DNA from: a virus
IMG/VR virus record: IMGVR_UViG_3300029787_000184
Span: 1 to 33,452 of that record
Strand: one strand, 5' to 3'
Length of the DNA stretch: 33,452 nt
Shown: positions 17,801 through 24,863 of the stretch, in pieces
How positions within the stretch are numbered: the first letter of the stretch is position 1
How the letters are laid out: each line of letters begins with the position of its first letter
Position numbers and translations under genes: made by a program
The notes under the pieces: model-generated
What the model saw: only the letters and a program-made list of their open reading frames with translations
Told to the model about the DNA's origin: nothing
Database searches by the model: none

Positions 17801-18345
17801 TATGGGTTTAATTTTTTAGTTATATCAATTTCAAAATCATCTCCAAATGCTTTGGCTACTTTATTTGGTAAATCTTTATAATACTTTATAAATGGTTTTG
17901 TAAAAAATAATGAGGGCTTTATTCCTTTGCCAAATATTGATCTTGCAATTAAAAATGCTAATGACTTTTGAAAGCCAACTTTGTTTACTGCTCTAGGTAA
18001 AAACCTACCTTTTGAATCTCTAGGCGCAAGACCTTTACGCACCACAAAAGAATCTAATGCTCTTGGTGGTGGCATTTTTGTAGTATATTTATATTCCTTT
18101 GCTTGTGAGCCATAATATTTTTTACCTACACTTTCTCCACTTTGTGTACCTTTTACACCAAGATCTTGATACTTACCATATTCAAGCATTGTAAAAAATG
18201 CAGTTTGTGTTTCAGGAATATAATCACCATTAATACTATTTTTTAACCTACTACTTGTTTTTTTAAAAGGCACATTTGCTCTTGCCTCAACAACTACTTG
18301 TCGAACAAACTCACGCATTATATCATTTAATTTATTTAATTCCAT
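17800..18345 (-). CDS. HK97 gp10-like tail completion / head-tail joining protein (putative)
   Basis: This 181-residue basic protein has an N-terminal helix (LNDIMREFVRQVVVEARANV), then SSRLKNSINGDYI, a Tyr/Gly core (MLEYGKYQDLGVKGTQSG), and PSLFFTKPFIKYYKDLPNKV near the end. The order of an N-terminal helix, an EYG-Y-D-G strand and a P-FF-P helix resembles the HK97 gp10 family of neck and tail-completion proteins. One-base overlaps (TAATG) join it to both neighbours. The assignment is moderate and comes from motif order rather than high identity to a known example. Confidence 0.65.
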   Translation of the reverse strand: MELNKLNDIMREFVRQVVVEARANVPFKKTSSRLKNSINGDYIPETQTAFFTMLEYGKYQDLGVKGTQSGESVGKKYYGSQAKEYKYTTKMPPPRALDSFVVRKGLAPRDSKGRFLPRAVNKVGFQKSLAFLIARSIFGKGIKPSLFFTKPFIKYYKDLPNKVAKAFGDDFEIDITKKLNP

Positions 18346-18809
18346 TAACAGATATTTATATCATTTGGTATTAATATATCCATACTAGCAACCCAGCCAG
18401 CAACCTCATTTTCAAACCTATCATAAAAAGGTTCACAAGTTACCGATCCGTCAAGCTGATATTTTGTTGTGTATAAATCACCAGCCCTCAGTGTTTCAAT
18501 TAATTTATTAGCTACGGCAAGTTGAGTATTTAAAACATCGTGTTCATTTGTATTGCCTCTAAATATATCAGTCGTTTCTTCTTTGCTTACATCAACTACA
18601 TCCATACAAAATACACTTATATTAAATCTTAATACTTGATCTTCTTGTGATACGTTGTTTATTATTATATGGCTCAATGGATATATGGTTTGTTTAGATA
18701 AATCTATTTTAGTAATATCACCTGTTGTAACTGTATTTACATTTTCATCAGCTAACAAGTTTGTTTTAATTGTTTCAGTTAATAAGTAAAAACCTCTTGC
18801 TCCACTCAT
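18345..18809 (-). CDS. Putative tail terminator / minor structural protein
   Basis: The protein is 154 residues long. Its N-terminal helix RGFYLLTETIKTNLLADENV is followed by TIYPLSHIIINNVSQEDQVL and RFNISVFCMDVVDV, then a helix (VLNTQLAVANKLIETLRAGD) and C-terminal strands ending in WVASMDILIPND. An alternating strand-helix-strand layout with a terminal strand describing the body of the virion is typical of tail terminator (gpU-like) proteins. Position between the tail chaperones and the gp10-like protein agrees. The family is not firmly recognised. Confidence 0.62.
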   Translation of the reverse strand: MSGARGFYLLTETIKTNLLADENVNTVTTGDITKIDLSKQTIYPLSHIIINNVSQEDQVLRFNISVFCMDVVDVSKEETTDIFRGNTNEHDVLNTQLAVANKLIETLRAGDLYTTKYQLDGSVTCEPFYDRFENEVAGWVASMDILIPNDINIC

Positions 18810-19063
18810 CTTCTATTTTTTATTTGTTTCATTTCTAATTCGTTTTTCTCTTTCATAAATTCTAATGCCATCAAGCACTGATGCATATTTAGTCCAGTGA
18901 TATTTTCAAATCTTCTAACATCACCTTTAGCGAGTGCGAAAATTGACTGATACCACCCCCACTTACTTGCAAAGCCTCCAACTGCTGTCTTTGTGTCGGA
19001 GTCATTAGCTCCATATAGCCCATCATAATTTGCGACAACTCGATTCCTAAATTGTAAAAAAAA
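18806..19063 (-). CDS. Tail assembly chaperone T domain, read by -1 frameshift from the G gene
   Basis: The open frame extends up to 19081, but its first residues (MFFFHCFF) look spurious. The conserved-looking part is FASKWGWYQSIFALAKGDVR, then FENITGLNMHQCLMALEFMK and a basic tail. The WGWYQSI-LA-GD segment followed by a L-F-E-KK helix is the T-domain pattern of long GT chaperones. The frame is -1 relative to the G gene. It has no credible start of its own and its stop overlaps the next ATG as ATGA. The interval given begins at the heptamer T TTT TTT (19063-19057); the true shift could be further downstream, nearer WGWYQ. Confidence 0.75.
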   Translation of the reverse strand, partial: FFLQFRNRVVANYDGLYGANDSDTKTAVGGFASKWGWYQSIFALAKGDVRRFENITGLNMHQCLMALEFMKEKNELEMKQIKNRR

Positions 19064-19542
19064 ACAATGGAAGAAAAACAAACTGCTAACGGCATATCTT
19101 TCATTATATCAGTTTCTTTACCATCATAATTAAGGATGCTATATCTATCATCATATTTTGTATCTATCGGTCTATATAGTACAGCCATAGCTTTGTGCAT
19201 TTGCTTCCAATCTTTTATGTAGGTATCAATATCAACATATTCACCAAACGTCATTTCATCTAAACTAGGAATAAAGCCAAACTCTATATCGTGTACAGTA
19301 AACCTATTAATTAAAGTTTCTGTTTTGTTTTCAAATATCTTGATTAATGTTTTTTGAATATTTGTAATATGGCTCATACGAAATTGAAAAACATCTTTGA
19401 CTGGAATATTACAAAATATTTCTATCATTCGAGATCCTAACTGATAATCATCATCTATTGTTTCTTGTGCCTCTAGGTAGTCTTGATACTGTCCTAATGT
19501 AATATCTTGCAAGCTTTCTGGAATGTTGATTTTAATTCTCAT
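18889..19542 (-). CDS. Tail assembly chaperone, G-type
   Basis: This 217-residue cytoplasmic chaperone keeps the tape measure and tube subunits ready for assembly. It starts MRIKINIPESLQDITLGQYQ, has a middle region with MTFGEYVDIDTYIKDW, and ends with a helix pair: FFYNLGIELSQIMMGYM, then GGGISQFSHSLKVML. This layout is the one I recall for G-type chaperones of flavobacterial siphophages. A second frame, minus one relative to this gene, overlaps its last 193 bp and encodes the matching T domain. The gene is therefore one half of a frameshift pair. It starts after a terminator with the leader GTTATATAATT. Confidence 0.8.
   Translation of the reverse strand: MRIKINIPESLQDITLGQYQDYLEAQETIDDDYQLGSRMIEIFCNIPVKDVFQFRMSHITNIQKTLIKIFENKTETLINRFTVHDIEFGFIPSLDEMTFGEYVDIDTYIKDWKQMHKAMAVLYRPIDTKYDDRYSILNYDGKETDIMKDMPLAVCFSSIVFFYNLGIELSQIMMGYMELMTPTQRQQLEALQVSGGGISQFSHSLKVMLEDLKISLD
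19057..19063 (-). promoter_or_regulatory. Candidate -1 ribosomal slippery heptamer (T TTT TTT)
   Basis: In the G frame the codons are GTT TTT TTT TAC (Val160-Phe-Phe-Tyr), inside a nine-T run at 19064-19056. This is a perfect X XXY YYZ heptamer in the overlap of the two chaperone frames, and a one-base backward slip here enters the T frame without meeting a stop. Against it, the shift would replace conserved-looking G residues after Phe162. A site near the GGGGGTGG stretch at about 18953-18960 would keep more of G but has no perfect heptamer. Confidence 0.5.
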
Positions 19543-19572
19543 AATTATATAACAATTTTATTTACTAATTTA

Positions 19573-19604
19573 TAAAAAAAAAGGGCAGTCTCACAACCAC
19601 CCTT
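19573..19604 (-). terminator. Rho-independent terminator ahead of the tail gene block
   Basis: On the minus strand AAGGGTGG pairs with CTGCCCTT (two G-T wobbles) around an eight-base loop, followed by a run of T residues. It lies 33 bp after the stop of the 35-codon gene and about 31 bp before the tail chaperone start. It separates the short post-terminase transcript from the tail genes. Confidence 0.85.
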
Positions 19605-19636
19605 AATTAAACTAAACATATAATGAAAAATCTACT

Positions 19637-19744
19637 CTACCTTTTTTGTTTCCAGTAAAGCATTTCTTGAACCTGTTCCTCTCGGCTTAGGCTTTCCCAG
19701 TTTGGTTTTAAAGCTGGGTGTATTATTTTATTTCTTTTTCGCAT
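19637..19744 (-). CDS. Very small protein (35 aa) after the CPHC protein gene
   Basis: The reading frame runs MRKRNKIIHPALKPNWESLS and then REEQVQEMLYWKQKR. It starts inside the last 22 bp of the upstream gene in another frame and stops just before a strong terminator. The protein has balanced composition with Trp, Pro and an amphipathic helix (SREEQVQEMLYW), unlike random A/T-rich translation. It is likely to be a real late-operon peptide, but the function is unknown. A weak point is the very short length. Confidence 0.6.
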   Translation of the reverse strand: MRKRNKIIHPALKPNWESLSREEQVQEMLYWKQKR

Positions 19745-20067
19745 TCTTTTGGTTTTGGATTGTAAACGCCCATTTGCTCATCAATAAAAAATCTCAATGA
19801 CCAAAAGGCTAGTTCGGTTATATCTTTTGCGTTGATTCCAAGCTCATCAATATAAAAATTATTTGCAGATAATTCTTTACATATATCCCAGCATTTGTAG
19901 TAATATATTGTATAGTTAGCACAGTATTCGTTTATATATTCATATACTTTTTCTTGATCTGGCTCCTGATATTTCTCGCCTTTTTCTTCAACACAATGTG
20001 GGCAACCAAACTCATCAGCAAGATGCTCTCGTAGTTCTTCTATAAATTGATATTTATTAAATCCCAT
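19723..20067 (-). CDS. Hypothetical acidic protein with CPHC motif
   Basis: This 114-residue protein is rich in Glu, Tyr and Asn. It carries CPHC at 22-25 and further cysteines (EYCANY, YKCWDIC), so metal binding is possible though no classical zinc finger is seen. The C-terminal half is helical (LAFWSLRFFIDEQMG). It overlaps the upstream gene by 11 bp and the downstream 35-codon gene by 22 bp. It belongs to a three-gene unit between a promoter-like element and a terminator. The function is not recognised. Confidence 0.68.
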   Translation of the reverse strand: MGFNKYQFIEELREHLADEFGCPHCVEEKGEKYQEPDQEKVYEYINEYCANYTIYYYKCWDICKELSANNFYIDELGINAKDITELAFWSLRFFIDEQMGVYNPKPKECEKEIK

Positions 20068-20335
20068 AGCTAACTTTTGATTGAACCATATGCTGTATTT
20101 TTTCTTCTTGCGTTCCTTTAAATTTACCCATCAATGGTATAACCTCAGTATGATATTCAATACCTTTTCTAATAGTTTTTTTTCCAAGCTTGATATCTTT
20201 ATCACAAACATATTTTTTCCTGCTGTAATAGCCATATAAATCATCTTTAGGTTTTTCGGTTTTTATTGATCCCATAAATTTATGACCACAATAAAAGTCA
20301 AGATGATAGCCGATAATTTCAAATTTATTTTTCAT
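20057..20335 (-). CDS. Hypothetical protein, first gene of a short post-terminase transcript
   Basis: This 92-residue basic protein has a compact beta-like start (FEIIGYHLDFYCGHKF), several Lys-rich turns and the core IEYHTEVIPLMGKFKGTQEE. Two cysteines and several histidines are present but no known metal motif. It begins downstream of a promoter-like element shared with the ParB-like operon and overlaps the next gene by 11 bp. It may act early in infection, because the same element precedes the early-type block. I do not recognise the family. Confidence 0.66.
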   Translation of the reverse strand: MKNKFEIIGYHLDFYCGHKFMGSIKTEKPKDDLYGYYSRKKYVCDKDIKLGKKTIRKGIEYHTEVIPLMGKFKGTQEEKIQHMVQSKVSYGI

Positions 20336-20360
20336 TTTATTTATATTTATTTATAACATA

Positions 20361-20390
20361 AAAATAATAAATATTTTTCAATCTTCCAAA
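20361..20390 (-). promoter_or_regulatory. Promoter-like element, copy 2 (TTTG-N17-TATTATTTT)
   Basis: On the minus strand TTTG (20390-20387), a 17-base spacer and TATTATTTT (20369-20361) lie 26 bp before the ATG at 20335. The same box pair with the same spacer precedes the gene at 29583, and both are followed by a shared TATAAATAAATA leader. The pattern is close to the Bacteroidota promoter (TTTG at -33 and TAnnTTTG at -7), with a degenerate -7 box. Confidence 0.6.
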
Positions 20391-20395
20391 TTTTT

Positions 20396-21559
20396 TTATT
20401 GAATTGCGTATCTACCAAAGTTTGGTTTGCTTAATATTGAGTAGGTTGCATATCTTACTGCATCTGTTATGTGATTGTTTTTATCTTCTGGGGTGTTGGT
20501 TAGCTTACCTGTTTTATCTTCTTTCCATTTATAATTCCTGAATTCTTGAATGGCGTTGGTACTATCTTTGTGTATATGAATCTTAAACCTTTTTAATAAA
20601 TCAATACCTGCGTTTACACTATCTCTGCCTTTTAAACTAGCACGGATCTTCCAGCCCATTCGCCTTAATTCTTCAATTATTCTTGGTTCACTACTATCGG
20701 CATATATTAGTTCTTTTGTAATTATTTGTTTGAAATAGCTATGTATGTCTCCTGTTGTCATCATTGTTCTGTATAATAATTCTTTTATATATAAATTTGA
20801 TTCTTTCTTCCATACCGATACTAATGCCGTTGGATCGTTTGTAAAGCCAAAGTCCATACCCATAGAAACAAAGTCGGCATCTTCTGGTATCTGATTGCAT
20901 TCAACGTAATTAAATATTGTGGCTTTGCTGATTCCCTTTTCACCCAGCCCATATATTTGCCAGTATTGTTCATCGGTATATTGTAGCCTTTCAATTTCTT
21001 TAATTAATGCCTGTTCTAAAAAGGGGTTATCTTTGTATGTGGTTTTTAAAAAGTCAGCATCTTCTCGTGGAATTATTTTATCGTATATCCAGTGATACTC
21101 TTCACTTGGGTTGTAATCAAGTATTATCTTTTCGCTTGTTCTAAATAACAATTGCTGCCAATCTTCCCAGTATAATTCGTTTGCTTCGTTTATAAATAAC
21201 AAATCACGCTTTCTTCCTCGAACTTTAACAGGCTGATCTAATGAAATAAATTCAATTAAATTGCCAAAAAGATTATACTCGCTGCTTGATTTATTGTGAT
21301 TATCTTCTGAATATAAATTTTGTTCTCTTAATATATTTATAAAATCTCTGAGAACTGTTGCTCTTAGTGCTGGGTAAGTCTTACGACAAATTGTGATAGT
21401 CTTGCCAGAGTTATTAAGGCAATAATAAAAAATAATATATAAAAGAATGTTAAATGTTTTTCCTGATCTGGTTCCACCTTGATTAACTATTATTTTCTTT
21501 TGACTATTTACTAAATGCTTAAATACAATATTAGTTTTTAGGCTTATCTGCATTTTCAA
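20396..21559 (-). CDS. terL: Terminase large subunit
   Basis: This 387-residue packaging motor cuts concatemeric DNA and pumps it into the prohead. The ATPase half has Walker A GGTRSGKT (28-35), Walker B LLFINEA (120-126) with the catalytic Glu, and a coupling segment (ILDYNPSEEYHW). The nuclease half has GMDFGFTNDPTA (Asp236), YADSSEP (Asp288) and NNHITDAVRY (Asp366), the three-acid metal site of the RNase H-like fold. The layout is that of the PBSX-like Terminase_3 type. It overlaps the small subunit gene by 29 bp. A start at the second Met (21553) is equally possible. Confidence 0.95.
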   Translation of the reverse strand: MKMQISLKTNIVFKHLVNSQKKIIVNQGGTRSGKTFNILLYIIFYYCLNNSGKTITICRKTYPALRATVLRDFINILREQNLYSEDNHNKSSSEYNLFGNLIEFISLDQPVKVRGRKRDLLFINEANELYWEDWQQLLFRTSEKIILDYNPSEEYHWIYDKIIPREDADFLKTTYKDNPFLEQALIKEIERLQYTDEQYWQIYGLGEKGISKATIFNYVECNQIPEDADFVSMGMDFGFTNDPTALVSVWKKESNLYIKELLYRTMMTTGDIHSYFKQIITKELIYADSSEPRIIEELRRMGWKIRASLKGRDSVNAGIDLLKRFKIHIHKDSTNAIQEFRNYKWKEDKTGKLTNTPEDKNNHITDAVRYATYSILSKPNFGRYAIQ

Positions 21560-21890
21560 TTATTTCTATTTTGACATTTGTAGGCACACCATCAGCACCA
21601 GTAATCTCTTGTCTTTCCACATAGCCTCTTTTCTTACCTTTTGTTTTTAAATAAAATATGGTAGCTGCTGTTGAATTGTCTTTAATCTGCTCTAATAATT
21701 TACTTTCGGCAAAGTCCAAACTCATATTAGCTATATCATCTACTTGTGCTTTAAATTCTAAATCATCATTATAATAATTATAAAAGGTAGTTCTGCCTAT
21801 GCCTACTTGTTTACAAGCAGTAGTTACTATGCCTAATGATTTTTCTAAAGCTTCAATTAGTGCTTTTTTAATGTGTTCACTTTTGTTCAT
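21531..21890 (-). CDS. terS: Terminase small subunit (predicted)
   Basis: This is a protein of about 119 residues. It starts with the helix SEHIKKALIEALEKS, followed by a helix-turn-helix (VTTACKQVGIGRTTFYNYYN), then the oligomerisation helix SLDFAESKLLEQIKDNS and the segment FYLKTKGKKRGYVERQEI, common in small terminase subunits. It should bind the packaging site and recruit the large subunit. I chose ATG at 21890. The longer frame from 21947 adds a Lys/Gln-rich extension and overlaps the dioxygenase gene by 71 bp. The chosen start overlaps it by 14 bp. Confidence 0.88.
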   Translation of the reverse strand: MNKSEHIKKALIEALEKSLGIVTTACKQVGIGRTTFYNYYNDDLEFKAQVDDIANMSLDFAESKLLEQIKDNSTAATIFYLKTKGKKRGYVERQEITGADGVPTNVKIEIIENADKPKN

Positions 21891-22758
21891 TTTCAATTGT
21901 TTGTTTGTAGTCTTTTGCTTCTTTTTTTCTTTGTCGCAGAGTATCAAGGTGTTCTGGCTTTAATCTGTTTTGTTCTCTTATCATTTTCTTTTCTCTGATT
22001 CTATCTACTTCTTCTTCAATTGTCATACATTGCCACATACGTTCTAGCGAATAATAAACAATACTATATCTATATGCCTTTGAATTGTTGTAATCAATTG
22101 GGCTTACTCCGTGCAATAAGTCTTGACCATCAAATATTGTTACGCTATTGTCTGCAACCTCTAATGATATATCTATTTCAGGTATAACCAAATGCCCACC
22201 CATTACATCACTTTTAAACACAAGCATATTACTATATACGTTTTTAAAATTACCACTATCAAAATGGTATTTTAGTTGGTTGTTTTTGTTTACTATGCCA
22301 CTTGTGAATACTGTATCTTTTATTACCCATTGATCCTTTACTTTTTCATTTACTTTTTCTTTGTGTTGTTTGTAAGTTTCTTGAAAGTAATCTTTATAAT
22401 ATTTTTGTATTTGTTTAGCAAAGTTGCTGATAATGTAATGTTGCTTTGGTGTATTATATCCCATTGCTGATGAGGTGCAATAGTCGTGTTTGTTTTCTTG
22501 CCTTGGGCTATATCCAAAAACTGCACTTGTGTTTACTAGTCCGTGTGTTCTTTTGCCTGTTGAATACTTAATATTTTTTACTGCCCATCTAACATCTTTT
22601 GGTGGTGTAGATAATACTTTGTATAACAATATTGGCCTTCCATTATGATATACAATTGCATCTTCTTTTATATGCCTTGATACATCACTTAATCTTGCAG
22701 TTCTTCTAATGTAATCTTTTTTATTTATTTCTTTTCTTTCTACGTCTATTCTTTTCAT
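21877..22758 (-). CDS. TET/JBP-family 2-oxoglutarate/Fe(II) dioxygenase (DNA base hydroxylase)
   Basis: The 293-residue protein has the double-stranded beta-helix signature. The iron ligands are His165 and Asp167 in LKYHFDSGNF and His216 in GQDLLHGVSP. Arg230 in AYRYSIVYYS is the likely 2-oxoglutarate contact. The strands MGGHLVIPEIDISLEVADNS and VTIFDG complete the core. An upstream segment with CTSSAMGYNTPKQ and the N-K-N-N-x-L-x-Y-H spacing fit the phage TET/JBP group, which oxidises the methyl group of 5-methylcytosine or thymine in DNA. Its ATG overlaps the glycosyltransferase stop as ATGA, and it ends 14 bp inside the small terminase gene. The C-terminus (about 245-293) is a charged helix. 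Substrate choice cannot be read from the sequence. Confidence 0.88.
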   Translation of the reverse strand: MKRIDVERKEINKKDYIRRTARLSDVSRHIKEDAIVYHNGRPILLYKVLSTPPKDVRWAVKNIKYSTGKRTHGLVNTSAVFGYSPRQENKHDYCTSSAMGYNTPKQHYIISNFAKQIQKYYKDYFQETYKQHKEKVNEKVKDQWVIKDTVFTSGIVNKNNQLKYHFDSGNFKNVYSNMLVFKSDVMGGHLVIPEIDISLEVADNSVTIFDGQDLLHGVSPIDYNNSKAYRYSIVYYSLERMWQCMTIEEEVDRIREKKMIREQNRLKPEHLDTLRQRKKEAKDYKQTIENEQK

Positions 22759-23498
22759 CTTGTATCTTTTAATCTTAATTCTGCGTTTCCTGTTGATTTT
22801 CTAATATACATTTGACAAAGTTCTGGAAACATACTTTGTATTTGATATATAGAATCATATACATATTTCTTTGTTCTTATTTCTTGTAGGCCACCCTCTT
22901 CTTTATAATAGTTTGATTTTACTGTTAGATAATCTAGCCTAACTAACTTTTTGTTTTTTATATACTGCCTTATGCTATATTCATAATCTTCTCCGTGATT
23001 TGTAACCCTTTCTAAAAAAGGATCGTGTTCAACAATAACGCCAAACATACTTGCTATTATATAACAAATTTTTGTATATATTCTGTTCTTCATAAAGTAT
23101 GGGTTTGAAGCTGCATATATTCCAAACGTTTTTGCATTTATCATTTCGCAAGTTTTAAAGCCCTTGTAAAAAACTTCTTTTTCTAAATCAACAACATCAA
23201 CAAGTTTTGCTTTTACCTTTCTTTGCACCTTTTCTATATCATCATCAAACATCATTAGTCTTGTACCCTCTTTATAATATTTTTCTATATAGTTTCTTTG
23301 TTTTCCAATTGTTGGCACGCCAACCACTATTTTATATTCATCTTGTAAGGTGTTTTTATAAATGGTTTCTTCTTCTTTGTTTGCTACAAATATTGTAATG
23401 CGTTTTTTGTCAATACTATAATCATTTAACAATTTTAAAGTTTTGTTTTTAATTGTTTCAGATCTTTTATAAGAGGGTATGGCAATTTTATATTCCAT
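22755..23498 (-). CDS. TET-associated glycosyltransferase (TAGT-like, GT-A fold)
   Basis: The protein is about 247 residues long. It begins MEYKIAIPSYKRSETIKNKT, the nucleotide-sugar binding start of a GT-A enzyme. It has ITIFVANKEEE, then VVGVPTIGKQRNYIEKYY and a metal-binding Asp cluster in LMMFDDDIEKV. A candidate catalytic GED motif lies in NHGEDYEYSIRQY. The PSYKRS-KTL-LL, FV-N-EE, G-QRN, DDD and HGEDYE sequence order is that of the TAGT family found beside phage TET/JBP enzymes, which puts sugars on hydroxymethylated bases. An alternative start at 23507 adds three residues. It is coupled to the dioxygenase by ATGA overlap and to the ParB-like gene by an 11-20 bp overlap. Confidence 0.85.
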   Translation of the reverse strand: MEYKIAIPSYKRSETIKNKTLKLLNDYSIDKKRITIFVANKEEETIYKNTLQDEYKIVVGVPTIGKQRNYIEKYYKEGTRLMMFDDDIEKVQRKVKAKLVDVVDLEKEVFYKGFKTCEMINAKTFGIYAASNPYFMKNRIYTKICYIIASMFGVIVEHDPFLERVTNHGEDYEYSIRQYIKNKKLVRLDYLTVKSNYYKEEGGLQEIRTKKYVYDSIYQIQSMFPELCQMYIRKSTGNAELRLKDTR

Positions 23499-24060
23499 AT
23501 TTATCAATCAAAAATTTAAATACTTGTGTGTTATCGGTTAGATTTTCTTTTTCTCTTATTTTTTCTAAATCAGCTATGGCTTTTTCATATTCATCAGAAT
23601 TAAAATATAAAGTAATCTGTTTTATTTTCGCATTTATATACGTATCTAGCTCGTGATCAAATATATCTTTATCAAGCTGTGGCTCTTCCTCATCTTCAAA
23701 ATATACCTTTGGCAGATCCAAACCCCAGTCGTTTATTTGGCTTGGGTTCCATTCGTTTGCTAAAATATCCCAGTCCCATTCACCAAAGCTGCTATTATCT
23801 TTAATAATAAATTCATCTTTTTGTTCATCTGTCCAACCCTCTGCTACTAAAATATGAACTGTTGAAAACCCTGCTGCGTGACAGGCCTTTAATCTCATAT
23901 TACCACCCAGCACAATCATATCCTCATCTACTACTATAGGCCTTTTTTCTAACATTTCTGGAAAGTCTTTAAGGCTTTTGACCAGCTTTTTAAATTTATA
24001 ATCTTTAATTATTCTAGGGTTTTTTGGGTTGTATTTTACTTTGCTAATATCTACTATCAT
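23488..24060 (-). CDS. ParB-like domain protein upstream of the DNA modification genes
   Basis: The 190-residue protein has a ParB/sulfiredoxin-like N-terminal domain. It shows DISKVKYNPKNPRII, KRPIVVDEDMIVLGG, and the NMRLKACHAAGFSTV motif at about 54-68, followed by GWTDEQKDEFIIKDN. The second half is acidic with a long helix. ParB-fold proteins recur in phage neighbourhoods with base-modifying enzymes and terminases. Their exact part there (DNA binding, CTP use or nuclease) is not settled. The start overlaps the RecE-like gene as ATGA and the end overlaps the glycosyltransferase, so it belongs to the same cassette. Confidence 0.82.
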   Translation of the reverse strand: MIVDISKVKYNPKNPRIIKDYKFKKLVKSLKDFPEMLEKRPIVVDEDMIVLGGNMRLKACHAAGFSTVHILVAEGWTDEQKDEFIIKDNSSFGEWDWDILANEWNPSQINDWGLDLPKVYFEDEEEPQLDKDIFDHELDTYINAKIKQITLYFNSDEYEKAIADLEKIREKENLTDNTQVFKFLIDKYGI

Positions 24061-24863
24061 AATATTCCGTTTATTGTGTAACTATTTAAATCTATTTCGT
24101 TATCAGTGTTAAAAAATTGTTTGTACCTTTCTATTGCTTGAAATGTTTTTTGCATTCCACTTAAATAAAATTCCTCACTAACACCAAAGATACCAATATC
24201 AAGCGTTTGTTTGTCAATGACAAGAAATTTAAACTGATGAAAAGACCTGTTAAAAAGCTCACAATAAATGTAAACCTGTATATCGTAATCAAAAGCATAT
24301 GCGCTAAACTGAGATCTTTTATTTACAAAGTTATCTATTGAAGATGTGGTTTTTATATCTACCATTTTATTTTCAGCTATTATATCAGCCTTACCACGAA
24401 AAGGAATGCCCTCAATCATATCAATTGCTGGAACTTCAAATTCAGAATCACTCATAAGCCTTAGTGCTGATTCATTTTTTAACAACGCATCTTGCAGTCT
24501 TTCAGTTTCAGATTTTTCCTTTGCAGTAAATATTGTATGCTCGTTGCCCTCGTTTTCTTTTATTGTATCTCTAAATATTTTTGCTGTTCTTGATTTGCAT
24601 TCTACAAAAGTGTATTTTTCAAATAGGTGTGGCTCTAATATTGATTGATGCAATAGCCTACCCATTCTTAATGCTGATGTCATAGGGCTGCCGTACTTCG
24701 TTGTGTAGTAATAACTTTTTGGGCTTTTTAATAATTTCTTTACAATTGAGCTGCTTAATGCTGCCTTGCCTAAATAGTTGTAGTAAAAATCATCGCTCAT
24801 CATCTTGGTCAGCAAATCTGCTTTGTTCCAAGTTGTTGAATCTAATAGTTGTATTGAGTTCAT
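24057..24863 (-). CDS. PD-(D/E)XK exonuclease, RecE / exonuclease VIII-like
   Basis: The 268-residue protein carries AALSSSIVKKLLKSPKSYYY near the N-terminus and MGRLLHQSILEP (His72). Its nuclease core has FRGKADIIAENKMVDIKTTS, with Asp160, Asp169 and Lys171 forming the D-DxK site, followed by SQFSAYAFDYDIQVYIY with a conserved Gln. This is the layout of RecB-type 5'-3' exonucleases of the RecE/Exo VIII kind, used for recombination and end processing. No annealing partner (RecT/Bet) is recognised nearby. It overlaps the upstream gene by 74 bp at its start; a later start at Met21 or Met22 is possible. Confidence 0.87.
   Translation of the reverse strand: MNSIQLLDSTTWNKADLLTKMMSDDFYYNYLGKAALSSSIVKKLLKSPKSYYYTTKYGSPMTSALRMGRLLHQSILEPHLFEKYTFVECKSRTAKIFRDTIKENEGNEHTIFTAKEKSETERLQDALLKNESALRLMSDSEFEVPAIDMIEGIPFRGKADIIAENKMVDIKTTSSIDNFVNKRSQFSAYAFDYDIQVYIYCELFNRSFHQFKFLVIDKQTLDIGIFGVSEEFYLSGMQKTFQAIERYKQFFNTDNEIDLNSYTINGIL

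Noticed and set aside
21891-21947. N-terminal extension of the small terminase
   Set aside because: The Lys/Gln-rich extension overlaps the dioxygenase gene by 71 bp. The internal ATG at 21890 gives a normal helix start and a 14 bp overlap.
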